64,000 nt of DNA from Mesorhizobium sp. BR1-1-16 (lineage in GTDB: Bacteria > Pseudomonadota > Alphaproteobacteria > Rhizobiales > Kaistiaceae). The notes below the pieces were generated by a model, which did not search any database, was not told where the DNA came from, and saw only the letters and a list, made by a program, of their open reading frames with translations. A program made the position numbers and the translations under genes. The stretch is taken from positions 434,001 to 498,000 of the forward strand of contig NZ_JAIUIE010000002.1 of the NCBI RefSeq assembly GCF_020165495.1, read 5' to 3'. Of this stretch, positions 42,379-52,032 are shown piece after piece. The stretch's first letter is position 1; each line of letters opens with the position of its first letter.

Positions 42379-42416
42379 CCGCCTTTGCCCCGCGGACGTA
42401 CCGGGGGCAAAGGCGG
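42379..42416 (-). terminator. Terminator-like hairpin after the alpha-mannosidase gene
   Basis: CCGCCTTTGCCCC pairs with GGGGCAAAGGCGG (13 bases) about 10 bases beyond the mannosidase stop. A second pair, GCGTCCGC/GCGGACGC, lies at 42334-42361. No long U-run follows, so strength is uncertain. Confidence 0.55.
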
Positions 42417-42425
42417 ACGCACGCC

Positions 42426-45400
42426 TTATCGCGTCAGCTTGAGGCTGCGAACTTCGAACGGGCGGATGCCGAAATCATCGTTCCGTTCGACGGCTTCCTC
42501 GAGCAGGTTCACATCACCGGCAACCTTCCAGCCGCCGGAAATCGAAACGTCCAGCTTGCCGCGCCCGCCGGCCGGCTCGTAGACGCGCAGGACGATGTCG
42601 CCCGTATCCTCGGCCGGCTTCAGCCCGGCGATCGCGACCGCATGGCCGCTGAGCCTGACCGGCGTCACTTCGCCCGGCTGCAGACCGTGCGCGGCATGCG
42701 AGAGCAGCGGCTGGTTAAGGTCTTCCGCCTCGCGCAGCACCCCGCCGGCGAACAGGTCGCCCGCATGCGGCATCAGCGCATAGGTGAAGCTCTGCTCGCC
42801 CTCGTCCGCCAGCGGATCGGGATAGATTGGCGACCGCAACAGGCTGAGCCCGAGCACATTGCCGCGCACGCTGTGGCCGTATTTGCCGTCATTGAGCAGC
42901 GCGACGCCGAAGCCTGGCTCCGCGAGATCGACGAAGCGATGGCCGGGCACCTCGAACTTCGCCGCATCCCATGAAGTGTTCTCGTGGGTGGAGCGGCGAA
43001 CGATGCCGAAGGCGCATTCGAAGGTCGCATGGTCCGAGCGGACCGCAACCGGGGTCAAGGTGCGCAGCAGCACGCGGCGATCATGCCAGTCGAGATGCGT
43101 CTTGATGTCGAGGCGCGGCGCATTGGCCCAGAGCGAATAGGTCTGCGTCACCGTCGAATCGCGGAAGCGCTTGACGATCCTGATCGCGGCGCGATGCGGC
43201 CCCTTCTCGATGATCTCGACCGACTCGACCTCGGTCAGTTCATGGCCGTTGGCGGTGTAGTCGTCCTCGAGGTCCCAGGCGTCCCAGTTGCGCGGCTTGT
43301 CCATCGGATAGGCTACGAGCTGGTTGCCGCGGCCGGCGAGCGCCTCGCGGCCGGTCTGCTTGTCGATCAGGCTGGTGATCGTGCCGTCCTTGCCGATCGT
43401 GACGCGGATATGGCTGTTTTCCAGCTTGTCCGCGGTGACCGTCAGCCCAGGTGCAGCGGTGAGGCCGGCCTTGCCGACCACGGCGATGCCGAGCGCGGGC
43501 ACGTTCGAAGCCGCCGCCACGGGACCATCCGGCCCTTCGAAGCGGATCGGACGATCCGACAGCGTCGGATTGACGAGGACCGTGACGTCCTGCGCCTCGC
43601 CCTTTGGCAGCTTTGCCGTGAGGGCGTCGAGCGCTTCCTGCTGGCGGGCAAGACCGGCGTCCCGGGCCGCGGCGAGTTCGTTCTCGGCGTCGACATAGAC
43701 TTCGCGCACGCCCGAACCCGGCAGGATGTCGTGGAACTCGTTCTTGAGCACCGGCCGCCACTCGGCCTCGAGGCTCTCCGGCTTTTCGGCACCGAGCAGC
43801 ATGGCGAGCGAGGACACCGTCTCGGCGGTGATCAGCGCGCGCTCGGCTTCGCGGTGCTTCTTCTTGGTGCCGCTCTGCGTCGTCAGCGTCGCGCGATGCA
43901 GCTCGAGATAGATTTCACCGATCCATGTCGGCACATCGGCCGGCAGGTTGTCATGGATGCGGCCGAAGAATTCCTCGACCCGCGCCGGACGCATGGACGG
44001 CACCGCCGGGAAATCTGCGAGCTGCTTCTGCCGCTCCAGCATTTCCGGCATCACGCCGCCGCCGCCATCGCCATGGCCGACTGCCAGAAGGCTCTCGTCA
44101 TGGATGACCTTGCCGCGGAAATTCTTCCAGGTGCCGATGATGGCCTTCGGCTCGGTGGAGCCGTTATAGCCGTTGACCGGATTGTCGAAGGTGTGAGCGA
44201 GCACGCGGCTACCATCGAGTCCTTCCCACCAGAACAGATCATAGGGGAAGCGGTTGGTCTCCGACCAGTTGACCTTGATCGTAAAGAAGGAGTCGACGCC
44301 GGCCTGGCGCAGCAATTGCGGCAACGCCCCGGAGAACCCGAAGCAGTCCGGCAGCCAGCAGACGCGGTGGCGCACGCCGAACTTCTGCTCGAAATAACGC
44401 TGCCCATAAAGCAGCTGGCGCACGAAGCTCTCGCCGGTCGGCATGTTGGTGTCGGGCTCGACCCACATCGCGCCGACGGTTTCCCACTGGCCCGCCTTGA
44501 CCGCGGCCTGGATCTTGGCGAACAGCGCCGGATCATCTTCCTCGATCTGCGCATAATAGGCAGCGGTCGACTGGTTGAAAACGAAGTCCGGGAACTGCTT
44601 CATGAGCTGCAGCGCCGTATGGAAGGTACGGCGTGCCTTGCGGCGGGTCTCGGCATAGGGCCAGAGCCAGGCGAGATCGATATGAGCGTGGCCGGTGATC
44701 GCGAGCTTGCCCTGCTGCGGGTAGGTCGCCTTCAGGGCGCGCAGCTTGCCGCGGAGCGTCTCGAGCGCCGCGGCGACGCTGGCGCGCTGATCCTGGCGCA
44801 GCGCATCGGGGTTTGGCTTCAGTGGCGGCAGCTGCCAGATCCGCTGCTGGCCGCGCTGCGGCGCCGTGCGCGAAACATAGTCGGCCGTTGCCGAGGGCCA
44901 ATCGAGCGCCGCGAAGGTTTCCTCGGCCGCCTTGATGAGATGCGGCACGACGTCATGGTCGCCGAGATACTGCACCGCCTCGGCAACCTGCTGCAGCAGC
45001 AGGCGCAGCTCATGCACCGGCTTGTCGATCCAGGCGAGATGGGCGCGGTTAAGCCGCGGCTCGCGCACCGGCTCGCCAAAGGGCTTCCGCGCTACAGCGT
45101 CGATGTCGATCGCAAAGCGCTTGCCCGGAACCGGGAATTCCTCGTGGAATGGATCGAGGCCGAAGCGTTCGGCTTCTCCGCTTTCGGGCGTCAGCGCAAT
45201 CAGGCTCTCGCCGCCGACATTCAGCATCAGCAGCGTTTCGTCGAGCGGCCAATGATCCGGCACCACGGCCTGCGCCGCCAGCTTGCGCACGCCATCGTTG
45301 CGCGGCCAGAACCCGCCGAGGGCGATCGGCGCGCCGTCAAACTGCCAGCCTTCGACCGGCACGGTCTCGCGTTCGCGCCAGAACTCAAGCTCCTCGACGC

Positions 45401-45443
45401 GCACATTGATGCGATCCAGCCGCTGCTGGAGGGTGAGGGACAT
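42426..45443 (-). CDS. Alpha-mannosidase, glycoside hydrolase family 38
   Basis: A 1005-residue retaining alpha-mannosidase. The GH38 zinc site is visible as GHAHIDLAW (His252, His254, Asp256) and the catalytic nucleophile as Asp366 in WLPDCFGFSG. The large beta-rich C-terminal domains are of normal length. No signal peptide is present, so it acts in the cytoplasm on imported manno-oligosaccharides. It is the last gene after the importer (47357-48655 binding protein, two permeases). The ATG at 45443 is 42 bases downstream of the MalG-type permease stop. Confidence 0.95.
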   Translation of the reverse strand: MSLTLQQRLDRINVRVEELEFWRERETVPVEGWQFDGAPIALGGFWPRNDGVRKLAAQAVVPDHWPLDETLLMLNVGGESLIALTPESGEAERFGLDPFHEEFPVPGKRFAIDIDAVARKPFGEPVREPRLNRAHLAWIDKPVHELRLLLQQVAEAVQYLGDHDVVPHLIKAAEETFAALDWPSATADYVSRTAPQRGQQRIWQLPPLKPNPDALRQDQRASVAAALETLRGKLRALKATYPQQGKLAITGHAHIDLAWLWPYAETRRKARRTFHTALQLMKQFPDFVFNQSTAAYYAQIEEDDPALFAKIQAAVKAGQWETVGAMWVEPDTNMPTGESFVRQLLYGQRYFEQKFGVRHRVCWLPDCFGFSGALPQLLRQAGVDSFFTIKVNWSETNRFPYDLFWWEGLDGSRVLAHTFDNPVNGYNGSTEPKAIIGTWKNFRGKVIHDESLLAVGHGDGGGGVMPEMLERQKQLADFPAVPSMRPARVEEFFGRIHDNLPADVPTWIGEIYLELHRATLTTQSGTKKKHREAERALITAETVSSLAMLLGAEKPESLEAEWRPVLKNEFHDILPGSGVREVYVDAENELAAARDAGLARQQEALDALTAKLPKGEAQDVTVLVNPTLSDRPIRFEGPDGPVAAASNVPALGIAVVGKAGLTAAPGLTVTADKLENSHIRVTIGKDGTITSLIDKQTGREALAGRGNQLVAYPMDKPRNWDAWDLEDDYTANGHELTEVESVEIIEKGPHRAAIRIVKRFRDSTVTQTYSLWANAPRLDIKTHLDWHDRRVLLRTLTPVAVRSDHATFECAFGIVRRSTHENTSWDAAKFEVPGHRFVDLAEPGFGVALLNDGKYGHSVRGNVLGLSLLRSPIYPDPLADEGEQSFTYALMPHAGDLFAGGVLREAEDLNQPLLSHAAHGLQPGEVTPVRLSGHAVAIAGLKPAEDTGDIVLRVYEPAGGRGKLDVSISGGWKVAGDVNLLEEAVERNDDFGIRPFEVRSLKLTR

Positions 45444-45484
45444 AAGAGACTACTCCTCAGGGGGCATAAGAATTTCGAGAGCGC

Positions 45485-46327
45485 TCAGCCCTTTACCGCG
45501 CCGGCCGTCAACGCACCGACGATCATCCGCTGCAGCAGCAGGAAGGCGACGATGGCAGGGACGACGGCGACGAGACAGGCCGCAGCGAGCACCTGGGTGG
45601 ACGAGGCGTTCGATGTTCCCGCGAAGGTGAAGATCGCGACGGAAATCGGCAGCTTCGAATCGGTGGAAAGCAGCAGGAACGGCACCAGGAACTGGGACCA
45701 GTTCAGGATCATGATCAGGATGAAGGCCGAGGCAAGGCCGGGCGCCACCAGCGGCAGCGTTATGCGCCAGAAAATGCCGAAGCGGGAGCAGCCGTCGATC
45801 TCCGCCGCTTCCTCGAGCGACTTCGGAATGCCGTCGATGGAGCTCTTCAGCAGCCAGACCGCCATCGGCAGACTGACGGCGATATAGACCATGGTGACGC
45901 CGAAATGGCCGTCGAGCAGGCCAAGAGTCGACATGTAGCGATAGAGCGGCACCAGGATGACCAGCGGCGACACCATCTGGAACGCCAGGATGCTCATCAT
46001 CAGGCTGGAGCGGCTGCTGAAATGGAAGCGCGAGAAGGCATAGGCGGCCGGCGCCGCAACCAGCAGGCAGCCGATGCCGCCGAGCGCCGAGAGCTTCAGC
46101 CCGTTCCAGAGATACGTGATGAAGGCCGGATCGGAGAGGATCTGCTGGAAATTGGCGATCGTGGGATGCTTAGGGATGAAGCGGGCAGCGCCGAGATAAA
46201 CCTCTTGCCGCGTTCGGAGCGACAGCGACAGCAGCCACAGCAGCGGCACGAGGAAGAAGGCGGCGATGACGATCGCGATCAGATAGGTCGCGGTGTCCCA
46301 GAGCCGTTCGCGCGCATCGGACGTCAT
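45485..46327 (-). CDS. Carbohydrate ABC transporter permease (MalG type), mannoside importer
   Basis: A 280-residue CUT1 permease with the EAA loop EEAAEIDGCSRFGIFWRITL and the VGALTAGAVKG C-terminal tail. It overlaps the partner permease by 4 bases (46324-46327). The operon has no ATPase gene, so a shared CUT1 ATPase is needed. The neighbouring alpha-mannosidase implies an alpha-mannoside substrate. Confidence 0.93.
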   Translation of the reverse strand: MTSDARERLWDTATYLIAIVIAAFFLVPLLWLLSLSLRTRQEVYLGAARFIPKHPTIANFQQILSDPAFITYLWNGLKLSALGGIGCLLVAAPAAYAFSRFHFSSRSSLMMSILAFQMVSPLVILVPLYRYMSTLGLLDGHFGVTMVYIAVSLPMAVWLLKSSIDGIPKSLEEAAEIDGCSRFGIFWRITLPLVAPGLASAFILIMILNWSQFLVPFLLLSTDSKLPISVAIFTFAGTSNASSTQVLAAACLVAVVPAIVAFLLLQRMIVGALTAGAVKG

Positions 46328-47265
46328 TCGTTGGGCTCCCTGCGCGGCATCATCGAGGCATAGCCGACGGCGAGCAGCAGGCTGATGATCAGCATCAGCA
46401 CCGAGAGCACGCTGCCGCCGGCAAGATCGAGATTCCGGAACACGGTGTTGAAAGTATAGAGCGACAGCACCTCGGTGGCGCGGCCGGGGCCGCCGCCGGT
46501 GAGCGAGATGATGGCGTCGAAGGTGTTGAGTGTCGCGATGGTGATCAGGATCGAATTGACCAGGATCGCCGGCCGCATCTGCGGCAGCGTGATGAAGCGG
46601 AAGCGCTGCCAGCCATTGGCGCCGTCGACGCTCGCCGCCTCATAGAGCGTCGTGTCGATCGCCTTCAATGCCGCATAGAACACGATCATCGAGAAGGCCG
46701 TGCCGCGCCAGACATTGGAGATGATCGACGAGAGCATGGCGATGTTCGGATCCGACAGCCAGGCAACCGGCTGCACATGCATCATCCGCAGCACGCTGTT
46801 GATGGCGCCGAATGGTGCTTCGCTGAACAGCATCTGCCAGATCAGGCCGTTGGCGATGCCGGGGATGACCCAGGCGACGAGCACGAGCGTGCGCAGCGCG
46901 GTCATGCCATAGAGCCGGCGCCGCTCGCCGCGCATCACCAGCACGGCGATGCCGAGGCCGAACAGCTGCTGGCCGATGACGCTGCCGGCCGTGAACACGA
47001 AGGTCGTCCACAGAATGTCCGGCAGGATGGGATTGACGATCAGTGCCCTGATCGAATCGGCGGTGTAGTGCTCTTCGCCACCGCGCAGGCTCGCATTGGT
47101 GAAGGCGAGCCGGAACACGTCGATGATCGGATAGAGGTAGAAAACGCCGAGGAGGATCGCCACCGGCAGCAGCCACGAGAACGGATGGTTCTCGATGCGC
47201 CTCCTGAGGCTCGTCCGGGCGATGTCGCCTCGTCCGCCCGCCATGGCCGCTCCGGTCATCGTCAT
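46324..47265 (-). CDS. Carbohydrate ABC transporter permease (MalF type), mannoside importer
   Basis: A 313-residue CUT1 permease with the EAA loop YEAASVDGANGWQRFRFITL. The ATG at 47265 is chosen because GGGAGGA lies 8 bases upstream; the ATG at 47274 is too close to that site. A hairpin stands between it and the binding protein, which probably sets the subunit ratio. It pairs with 45485-46327. Confidence 0.92.
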   Translation of the reverse strand: MTMTGAAMAGGRGDIARTSLRRRIENHPFSWLLPVAILLGVFYLYPIIDVFRLAFTNASLRGGEEHYTADSIRALIVNPILPDILWTTFVFTAGSVIGQQLFGLGIAVLVMRGERRRLYGMTALRTLVLVAWVIPGIANGLIWQMLFSEAPFGAINSVLRMMHVQPVAWLSDPNIAMLSSIISNVWRGTAFSMIVFYAALKAIDTTLYEAASVDGANGWQRFRFITLPQMRPAILVNSILITIATLNTFDAIISLTGGGPGRATEVLSLYTFNTVFRNLDLAGGSVLSVLMLIISLLLAVGYASMMPRREPNE

Positions 47266-47297
47266 GACGGTCATTCCTCCCGCGAAGCTACAGTTAC

Positions 47298-47330
47298 GAA
47301 GTCCCGGACAGGCATGCCGGCCGGGACTTC
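47298..47330 (-). terminator. Attenuator-like hairpin between the mannoside binding protein and its permeases
   Basis: GAAGTCCCGG and CCGGGACTTC pair over 10 bases with a 13-base loop that itself contains GGCATGCC. There is no U-run. Its place after a binding-protein gene suggests differential expression rather than full termination. Confidence 0.55.
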
Positions 47331-47356
47331 GCGTCGCATCAGAGTGTCGTCAGGCC

Positions 47357-48655
47357 TCAGAGCCGTGCGTAGGCAGCCTGGACGGCCGCATTCGCGGCGT
47401 CGAGAGCAGCTTCCGGCGTCTTGGCGCCGGTCAGCACGTCGCCCATCATGACCTGGATCTGGTTGGAGATCTCAGGATAGATCGGCACGCCCGGCCGAGC
47501 CTGGCCGTCGACGAGCGCGGCTGCGAAGGCCTTGTTGGCGTCGGACTTGAAGACGTCGAACTTGTCGTACTGCGCCTTCGAGGTCGGCAGCTGCTGCTGC
47601 AGCGCGTTGCCGGCGCCGGAGTAGACCTCCTTGGCGATGGCGGCGCACATCGCGACCTTCTCCGGATCGGACGAGAACGCGCCGATGGTCCAGCCGCCGG
47701 TGCCCGTCGAACGCTGGTCCTTGGTCGGGCCAGGGATCGGCGAGAAGGTCCACTTGGCGAATTCTTCCGGCTCCAGCGTGCTCTTGAGCTGAGCGAGCTG
47801 CCAGTTGCCGCCGATGAAGAGGGCCGTCGAGCCTGCCGCAGCAGCCGCGTTGAACTCGTCATAATTGACGATCGTGGCAATGCGCTTCGGCGCGGCGCCC
47901 GAATCGACGAGGTCCTTGAAGTAGTTGACGGCCTTCAGGAACTTCTCCCGGTTCTCGCCGTCGGCGAAGATCGGCTTGCCACTGTCGTCGACGAGCTTGC
48001 CGCCCTGCGCCCAGAAATTCGCCAGCCAGTCGAAGGTGGTGCCCTCCCAGCGGCCGCCATTGACGAGGAGACCTTCCATCCCCTTGTCCTTCGAGGCGAT
48101 GGCGGCAGCCTTCAGCTCGTCCCAGGTCTGCGGTGCGTCGGCGACGATGTCCTTGTTGCGGTAGAGAACACGCAGGTCGGTATCCCACCACCAGGCGTAG
48201 ATCTTGCCGTCCTTGCCGGTGATGCCTTCACGAACGAACGGGAACAGGTCGTCGATTTCGGCCTGCGTGAAATACTCGTTGAGCGGCTTCAGCACGCCGG
48301 CATTCATGAAGAGCGCGAGCACGAAGCTGTCGACGGCAGCGCAGTCCGGGCCGGTGCCCGACTTCGTCTGCTCCAGCATGCGCGCCTGCTCCTGCCCGAT
48401 GTTGTCGGACATGCGCTCCAGCTTGATCTGCCAGCCGGGATGCTTCTGGATGAAATCGACGAAGAGCTTCTGGTAGCCCTCGGCCACGTCCGGCAGCGTA
48501 TTGCCGGGGCCGTCGCCGGTCAGGCGGAAGGAGAGCGTTTTCGGCGCATCGGCCGGCCCGACGCGATCCTTGGTGATCAGGTCCTGGGCCGAGGCGGCGC
48601 CGGCGACGAGCGTCGCCACCGTCGCCAGAAGGGCGACGCGGAACTGTCTTCTCAT
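47357..48655 (-). CDS. Extracellular sugar-binding protein, mannoside importer
   Basis: A 432-residue SBP_bac_1-type binding protein. The signal peptide (MRRQFRVALLATVATLVAGA, cleavage after ASA) is clear, and the mature part begins QDLITKDRVGP. The segments WWWDTDLRVLYRNKDI and LFIGGNWQLAQL are typical of the family. It starts the operon that ends with the GH38 enzyme. An inverted repeat at 48748-48765 upstream may be its operator. Confidence 0.92.
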   Translation of the reverse strand: MRRQFRVALLATVATLVAGAASAQDLITKDRVGPADAPKTLSFRLTGDGPGNTLPDVAEGYQKLFVDFIQKHPGWQIKLERMSDNIGQEQARMLEQTKSGTGPDCAAVDSFVLALFMNAGVLKPLNEYFTQAEIDDLFPFVREGITGKDGKIYAWWWDTDLRVLYRNKDIVADAPQTWDELKAAAIASKDKGMEGLLVNGGRWEGTTFDWLANFWAQGGKLVDDSGKPIFADGENREKFLKAVNYFKDLVDSGAAPKRIATIVNYDEFNAAAAAGSTALFIGGNWQLAQLKSTLEPEEFAKWTFSPIPGPTKDQRSTGTGGWTIGAFSSDPEKVAMCAAIAKEVYSGAGNALQQQLPTSKAQYDKFDVFKSDANKAFAAALVDGQARPGVPIYPEISNQIQVMMGDVLTGAKTPEAALDAANAAVQAAYARL

Positions 48656-48747
48656 GTCTCGAACTCCTCAAGAAGCTGTTTCCACCCGGGGCAGCCTTGG
48701 CCGGCCCGACACGCCTGTTTGCGGCGCTTGAAGGGGAGTAAATCACT

Positions 48748-48765
48748 TTGCTTTCATTTGAGCAA
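48748..48765. promoter_or_regulatory. Inverted repeat upstream of the mannoside operon
   Basis: TTGCT and AGCAA are separated by 8 bases, about 92 bases before the binding-protein start. The size and the AT-rich centre suit a ROK-type operator, but this is inference. The surrounding 48656-48938 interval carries no gene that I can support. Confidence 0.35.
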
Positions 48766-48938
48766 CGTGGAATCGAGCGCCTGGTACAGGGCTGTGGATG
48801 CCGGATGGGGCATGGCGCGCAGGCCGGCGGCAGCCCGACAGCGCAAGGCTCTGCCCGCGCCGGGGAGGGCACGGGCGCTTAAGAAAGTCGGAAAGCTGCC
48901 CACGAGAGGCGTAGGCCAGCTGAGAGAAGAGCGGGGCG

Positions 48939-50507
48939 TCAGCCGCGGCGCACGCCGTCGATCAGAGCCGGCAAGGTCTCGTCCCTGAGGGGGGCCGGCA
49001 GCAGTTCGGCTGGCAGGTTCTGGTAGGAGATCGGCCGCAGGAAGCGGCGGATCGACAGCGTGCCGACCGAGGTGAAGCGGCTGTCGGCGGTGGCGGGATA
49101 GGGGCCGCCATGTACCATGGCGTGGCTGACCTCGACACCGGTTGGCCAACCATTGGCGAGGATGCGGCCGACCCGCCGTTCGAGGATCGGCAGCAGGCGC
49201 CGGGCCGCGTCGATATCATCGGCGTCGAGTTGCAGCGTCGCCGTCAGCTGGCCTTCCATGCGCTCAGCCGCCTCAAGCATCGCTTCGATCGTCTCGCAGC
49301 GGACGATCATCGACGAAGCGCCGAACACTTCGTGGCCGAGCGCCTCGTCGGCCTCGAATCGCGTGGCATCGGTGAGGAACACGGCCGGCGCCGTGGCATT
49401 GGCGTCCGTGCCGTCGCGGCCGCGCGCGAGAACCTGGACATCGGGATGGGAGGCGAGCGCATCGACGCCCTTGTCGAAGGCGGCATGGATGCCGGGTGTC
49501 AGCATCGCCTCGGCGTGTTTCAGCGCCAGCGCGGCCTCGACATGGCTGAGAAAGGCCTCGAGCTCCGGGCCCTCGACGGCATAGACGAGGCCGGGATTGG
49601 TGCAGTACTGGCCGCTGTCGAGCGCGAGCGAATCGACGAAGCTGCGTGCGATCGCCTCGGTGCGCTCGGCAAGCGCCGCCGGCAGGATGAAGACGGGATT
49701 GATGCTGCTCATCTCGGCGTGAACGGGGATCGGCTCGGGCCGTGCCGCTGCGACCGACATCAGCGCAAGGCCGGCGCCGCGCGAGCCGGTGAATCCAACC
49801 GACTTGATCATCGGGTGCCGCACCAAAGCGGTTCCGGTTTCGACGGCCCCGTTCAAAAGCGCGAAGATGCCGGCGGGAAGGCCGGCATCCGCCACCGCTC
49901 GCTGAATGGCGCGCCCGACCAGTTCGCCGGTGCCCGGATGGGCCGGATGACCCTTGACGATAACTGGACAACCGGCCGCGAAGGCCGCCGCCGTGTCGCC
50001 GCCGGCGACCGAAAAGGCCAGCGGAAAGTTGCTGGCGCCGAACACCGCGACAGGACCGACGCCGATCTGGCGCAGGCGGATGTCCGGGCGCGGGAAGGGC
50101 GTGCGGTCCGGCAGCGGCGGGTCGATCCGGAGGTCAAGCCATTCCCCAGCCCTGACCACTTTGGCGAACAGGCGCAGCTGGTTGGTCGTGCGGTCTCGCT
50201 CGATCCCGAGGCGCCGGCGCGAGAGACCGGTCTCCGCCTCGGCCCGTTCGATTAGCGCATCGCCGAGATCGTCGATCGCCGCGGCAACGCCTTCGAGGAA
50301 ATGGGCTCTGGTTTCGAGGTCGCTCTCCCGAAATGCGTCGAACGCGCTCCAGGCGAGCCGTGCGGCCCGATCGACATCGGCCTCGTCGGCAAAGCTGAAC
50401 GCCGGCTCCAGGGGCGCTCCGGTCTTCGGATTGGTCGCGCGGATGCCGGGGAGACCGCCTGAAGCCGCCTCGCCGCCGACCAGAATCTCGCCCGTGATCG
50501 TTGCCAT
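48939..50507 (-). CDS. Aldehyde dehydrogenase, alpha-ketoglutarate-semialdehyde type
   Basis: A 522-residue NADP-preferring aldehyde dehydrogenase closest in pattern to 2,5-dioxovalerate (alpha-ketoglutarate semialdehyde) dehydrogenases. Catalytic residues are Asn160 (FGASNFP), Glu265 (HAEMSS) and Cys302 (GQYCTNPG). Such enzymes end the non-phosphorylating pathways for pentoses, uronic/aldaric acids and hydroxyproline, delivering 2-oxoglutarate. It stands alone on the minus strand next to the mannoside operon. Its link to sugar oxidation elsewhere in the window is plausible but unproven. Confidence 0.88.
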   Translation of the reverse strand: MATITGEILVGGEAASGGLPGIRATNPKTGAPLEPAFSFADEADVDRAARLAWSAFDAFRESDLETRAHFLEGVAAAIDDLGDALIERAEAETGLSRRRLGIERDRTTNQLRLFAKVVRAGEWLDLRIDPPLPDRTPFPRPDIRLRQIGVGPVAVFGASNFPLAFSVAGGDTAAAFAAGCPVIVKGHPAHPGTGELVGRAIQRAVADAGLPAGIFALLNGAVETGTALVRHPMIKSVGFTGSRGAGLALMSVAAARPEPIPVHAEMSSINPVFILPAALAERTEAIARSFVDSLALDSGQYCTNPGLVYAVEGPELEAFLSHVEAALALKHAEAMLTPGIHAAFDKGVDALASHPDVQVLARGRDGTDANATAPAVFLTDATRFEADEALGHEVFGASSMIVRCETIEAMLEAAERMEGQLTATLQLDADDIDAARRLLPILERRVGRILANGWPTGVEVSHAMVHGGPYPATADSRFTSVGTLSIRRFLRPISYQNLPAELLPAPLRDETLPALIDGVRRG

Positions 50508-50668
50508 GCTTGCAGCCCTCGCGCTTGTTAACCTCCTTTAGATCGATTGGCGTCAGTGCCTCTGCAACCAGCTACGTGGTCGCACCGTATCAAGCGTCAG
50601 CGGAACCATTCCGGACGTTTTCCCGTTGCCTTGTCCAAATGCGCGGACTGGCGGAAAGGAGCATAGCG

Positions 50669-51073
50669 ATGATCGACGGCAGCACCGGAACCATCCTCGT
50701 GGTCGAGGATGAGCCGATCCTGCGCATGGTCATGAGCGATCACCTCGGCGATCTCGGCTACGCGACAATCGAGGCGGAAGATGCCCGGGCGGCGCTGCCC
50801 GTGCTGGGCGGGGATCTGCCCATCGCTCTGATGATCACCGATGTCGATCTGCCCGGCATGGATGGTCGTGCGCTTGCCGATCAGGCGCGGGCCATGCGAC
50901 CCGGGCTCGGCATCCTGTTTTCGACCGGCGACGTTGCCGGAATCAGGCTATGGCCTGGCTTCGACGCCGCCACGATGAGGGCGATCGGCAAGCCCTTCGA
51001 GGTGGAGGACCTGATGCACGCCATCAGCTCCCTGCTCAAGCAGCCGCCCGAGGCGGCGCGCGACGGTCAGTAG
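50669..51073 (+). CDS. Single-domain response regulator (receiver)
   Basis: A 134-residue CheY-like receiver with no output domain. The acidic pocket is at VVEDEP, the phospho-acceptor is Asp58 in TDVDLPGMDG, the Thr/Ser switch is in LFSTGD and the conserved Lys is in AIGKPF. The ATG at 50669 follows GGAAAGGAG; the open frame upstream to 50501 is not needed. The gene converges with the SDR and its stop overlaps that gene's end by 7 bases. The partner kinase is not in the window. Confidence 0.92.
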   Translation: MIDGSTGTILVVEDEPILRMVMSDHLGDLGYATIEAEDARAALPVLGGDLPIALMITDVDLPGMDGRALADQARAMRPGLGILFSTGDVAGIRLWPGFDAATMRAIGKPFEVEDLMHAISSLLKQPPEAARDGQ

Positions 51074-51906
51074 GGCGTCTCGCCGGCGTCGGCATTGACG
51101 GCCTGGCCGCGGATCAGCATGGCATCATCGGTCAAGAGGAACGAGGTAACCCGCGCGACCTCGATCGGCTGCAGATGGCGGATGAGCTGCTGGCTCAGCA
51201 TCTTGTCGAAAATGGCCGGCGCGCCTTCGCCCGTGAAGCCCGAATAGGCCTCGGAGACTTCGCGCAGCATTGGCGTTGCGACGCCGCCGGGGCAGACGCA
51301 GTTCACATTGATGTCGTGCGGGGCCAACGTTTCCGACAACATGCGCGTCATCGAGATGAGCGCCGCCTTCGAGGCGCTATAGGCCAGCGATTCCTTGTGG
51401 CCTTTCTTGCCCGCTTCCGAAGCGATCGAGACGATCGCGCCGCGCGTGCCCTCATTGATCATGCGCTTGGCGACCAGCCGCGAGGCCTCGTAGGCGCCGA
51501 AGAGATTGATCTCGAATTGCCGGCGCCAGTCGTCCCAGCTCACCTCGAGCGGATCTGAATGCAGCACGATCGCTGCGCAATTGACGAGGCCGTCGATCGT
51601 GCCGAGCGCTTTCGCCGCCGCGTCGATCCCGGCCGTCACCGAGGCTTGCGAGCCGACATCCATCGCGACACCGAAGCAACCCTTGCCTGCGCCGCCGAGT
51701 TCCTCGGCCGTGGCCTCCACACTCGCGGGTTTGAGATCGGCGACCACGACGCGCGCGCCCTGCGCCAGCAGGAGGCCGGCGATCGCCTTGCCGATACCGC
51801 CAGAGCCGCCGGTCACGATGAAGCCCTTGCCCTCATGGACAGGCAGGATGCGGGGCGTGCGGACCGGGAGCGGCGCGCTCGGGTTGGTGGTCATGTATTT
51901 GGACAT
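51067..51906 (-). CDS. SDR-family oxidoreductase
   Basis: A 279-residue short-chain dehydrogenase with an extra N-terminal stretch of about 25 residues before GKGFIVTGGSGGIGKA (NAD(P) motif), followed by the YSASK catalytic pair and a C-terminus MLIRGQAVNADAGETPY. The ATG at 51906 is likely (a second ATG at 51894 is possible); the open frame to 52566 runs through a promoter region and the reverse of the next gene. It lies divergent from BMP importer 3 and could oxidise a sugar or polyol product. Confidence 0.88.
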   Translation of the reverse strand: MSKYMTTNPSAPLPVRTPRILPVHEGKGFIVTGGSGGIGKAIAGLLLAQGARVVVADLKPASVEATAEELGGAGKGCFGVAMDVGSQASVTAGIDAAAKALGTIDGLVNCAAIVLHSDPLEVSWDDWRRQFEINLFGAYEASRLVAKRMINEGTRGAIVSIASEAGKKGHKESLAYSASKAALISMTRMLSETLAPHDINVNCVCPGGVATPMLREVSEAYSGFTGEGAPAIFDKMLSQQLIRHLQPIEVARVTSFLLTDDAMLIRGQAVNADAGETPY

Positions 51907-52032
51907 CGGGAATCCATCTGGGGACAGCTGTTGCCCGGAGGATAGGCATGGCGCCGCGGCGGTCAATCGGAGTTGTCCACCCGGCCACGACTGGCTAAGT
52001 TCCCAACCATCGATTGGCATGAGGAGCGCGAG

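Noticed and set aside
42984-45887. 967-residue plus-strand open frame
   Set aside because: It is the antisense of the GH38 alpha-mannosidase, which has an unambiguous active site. Long antisense frames are common at this GC content.
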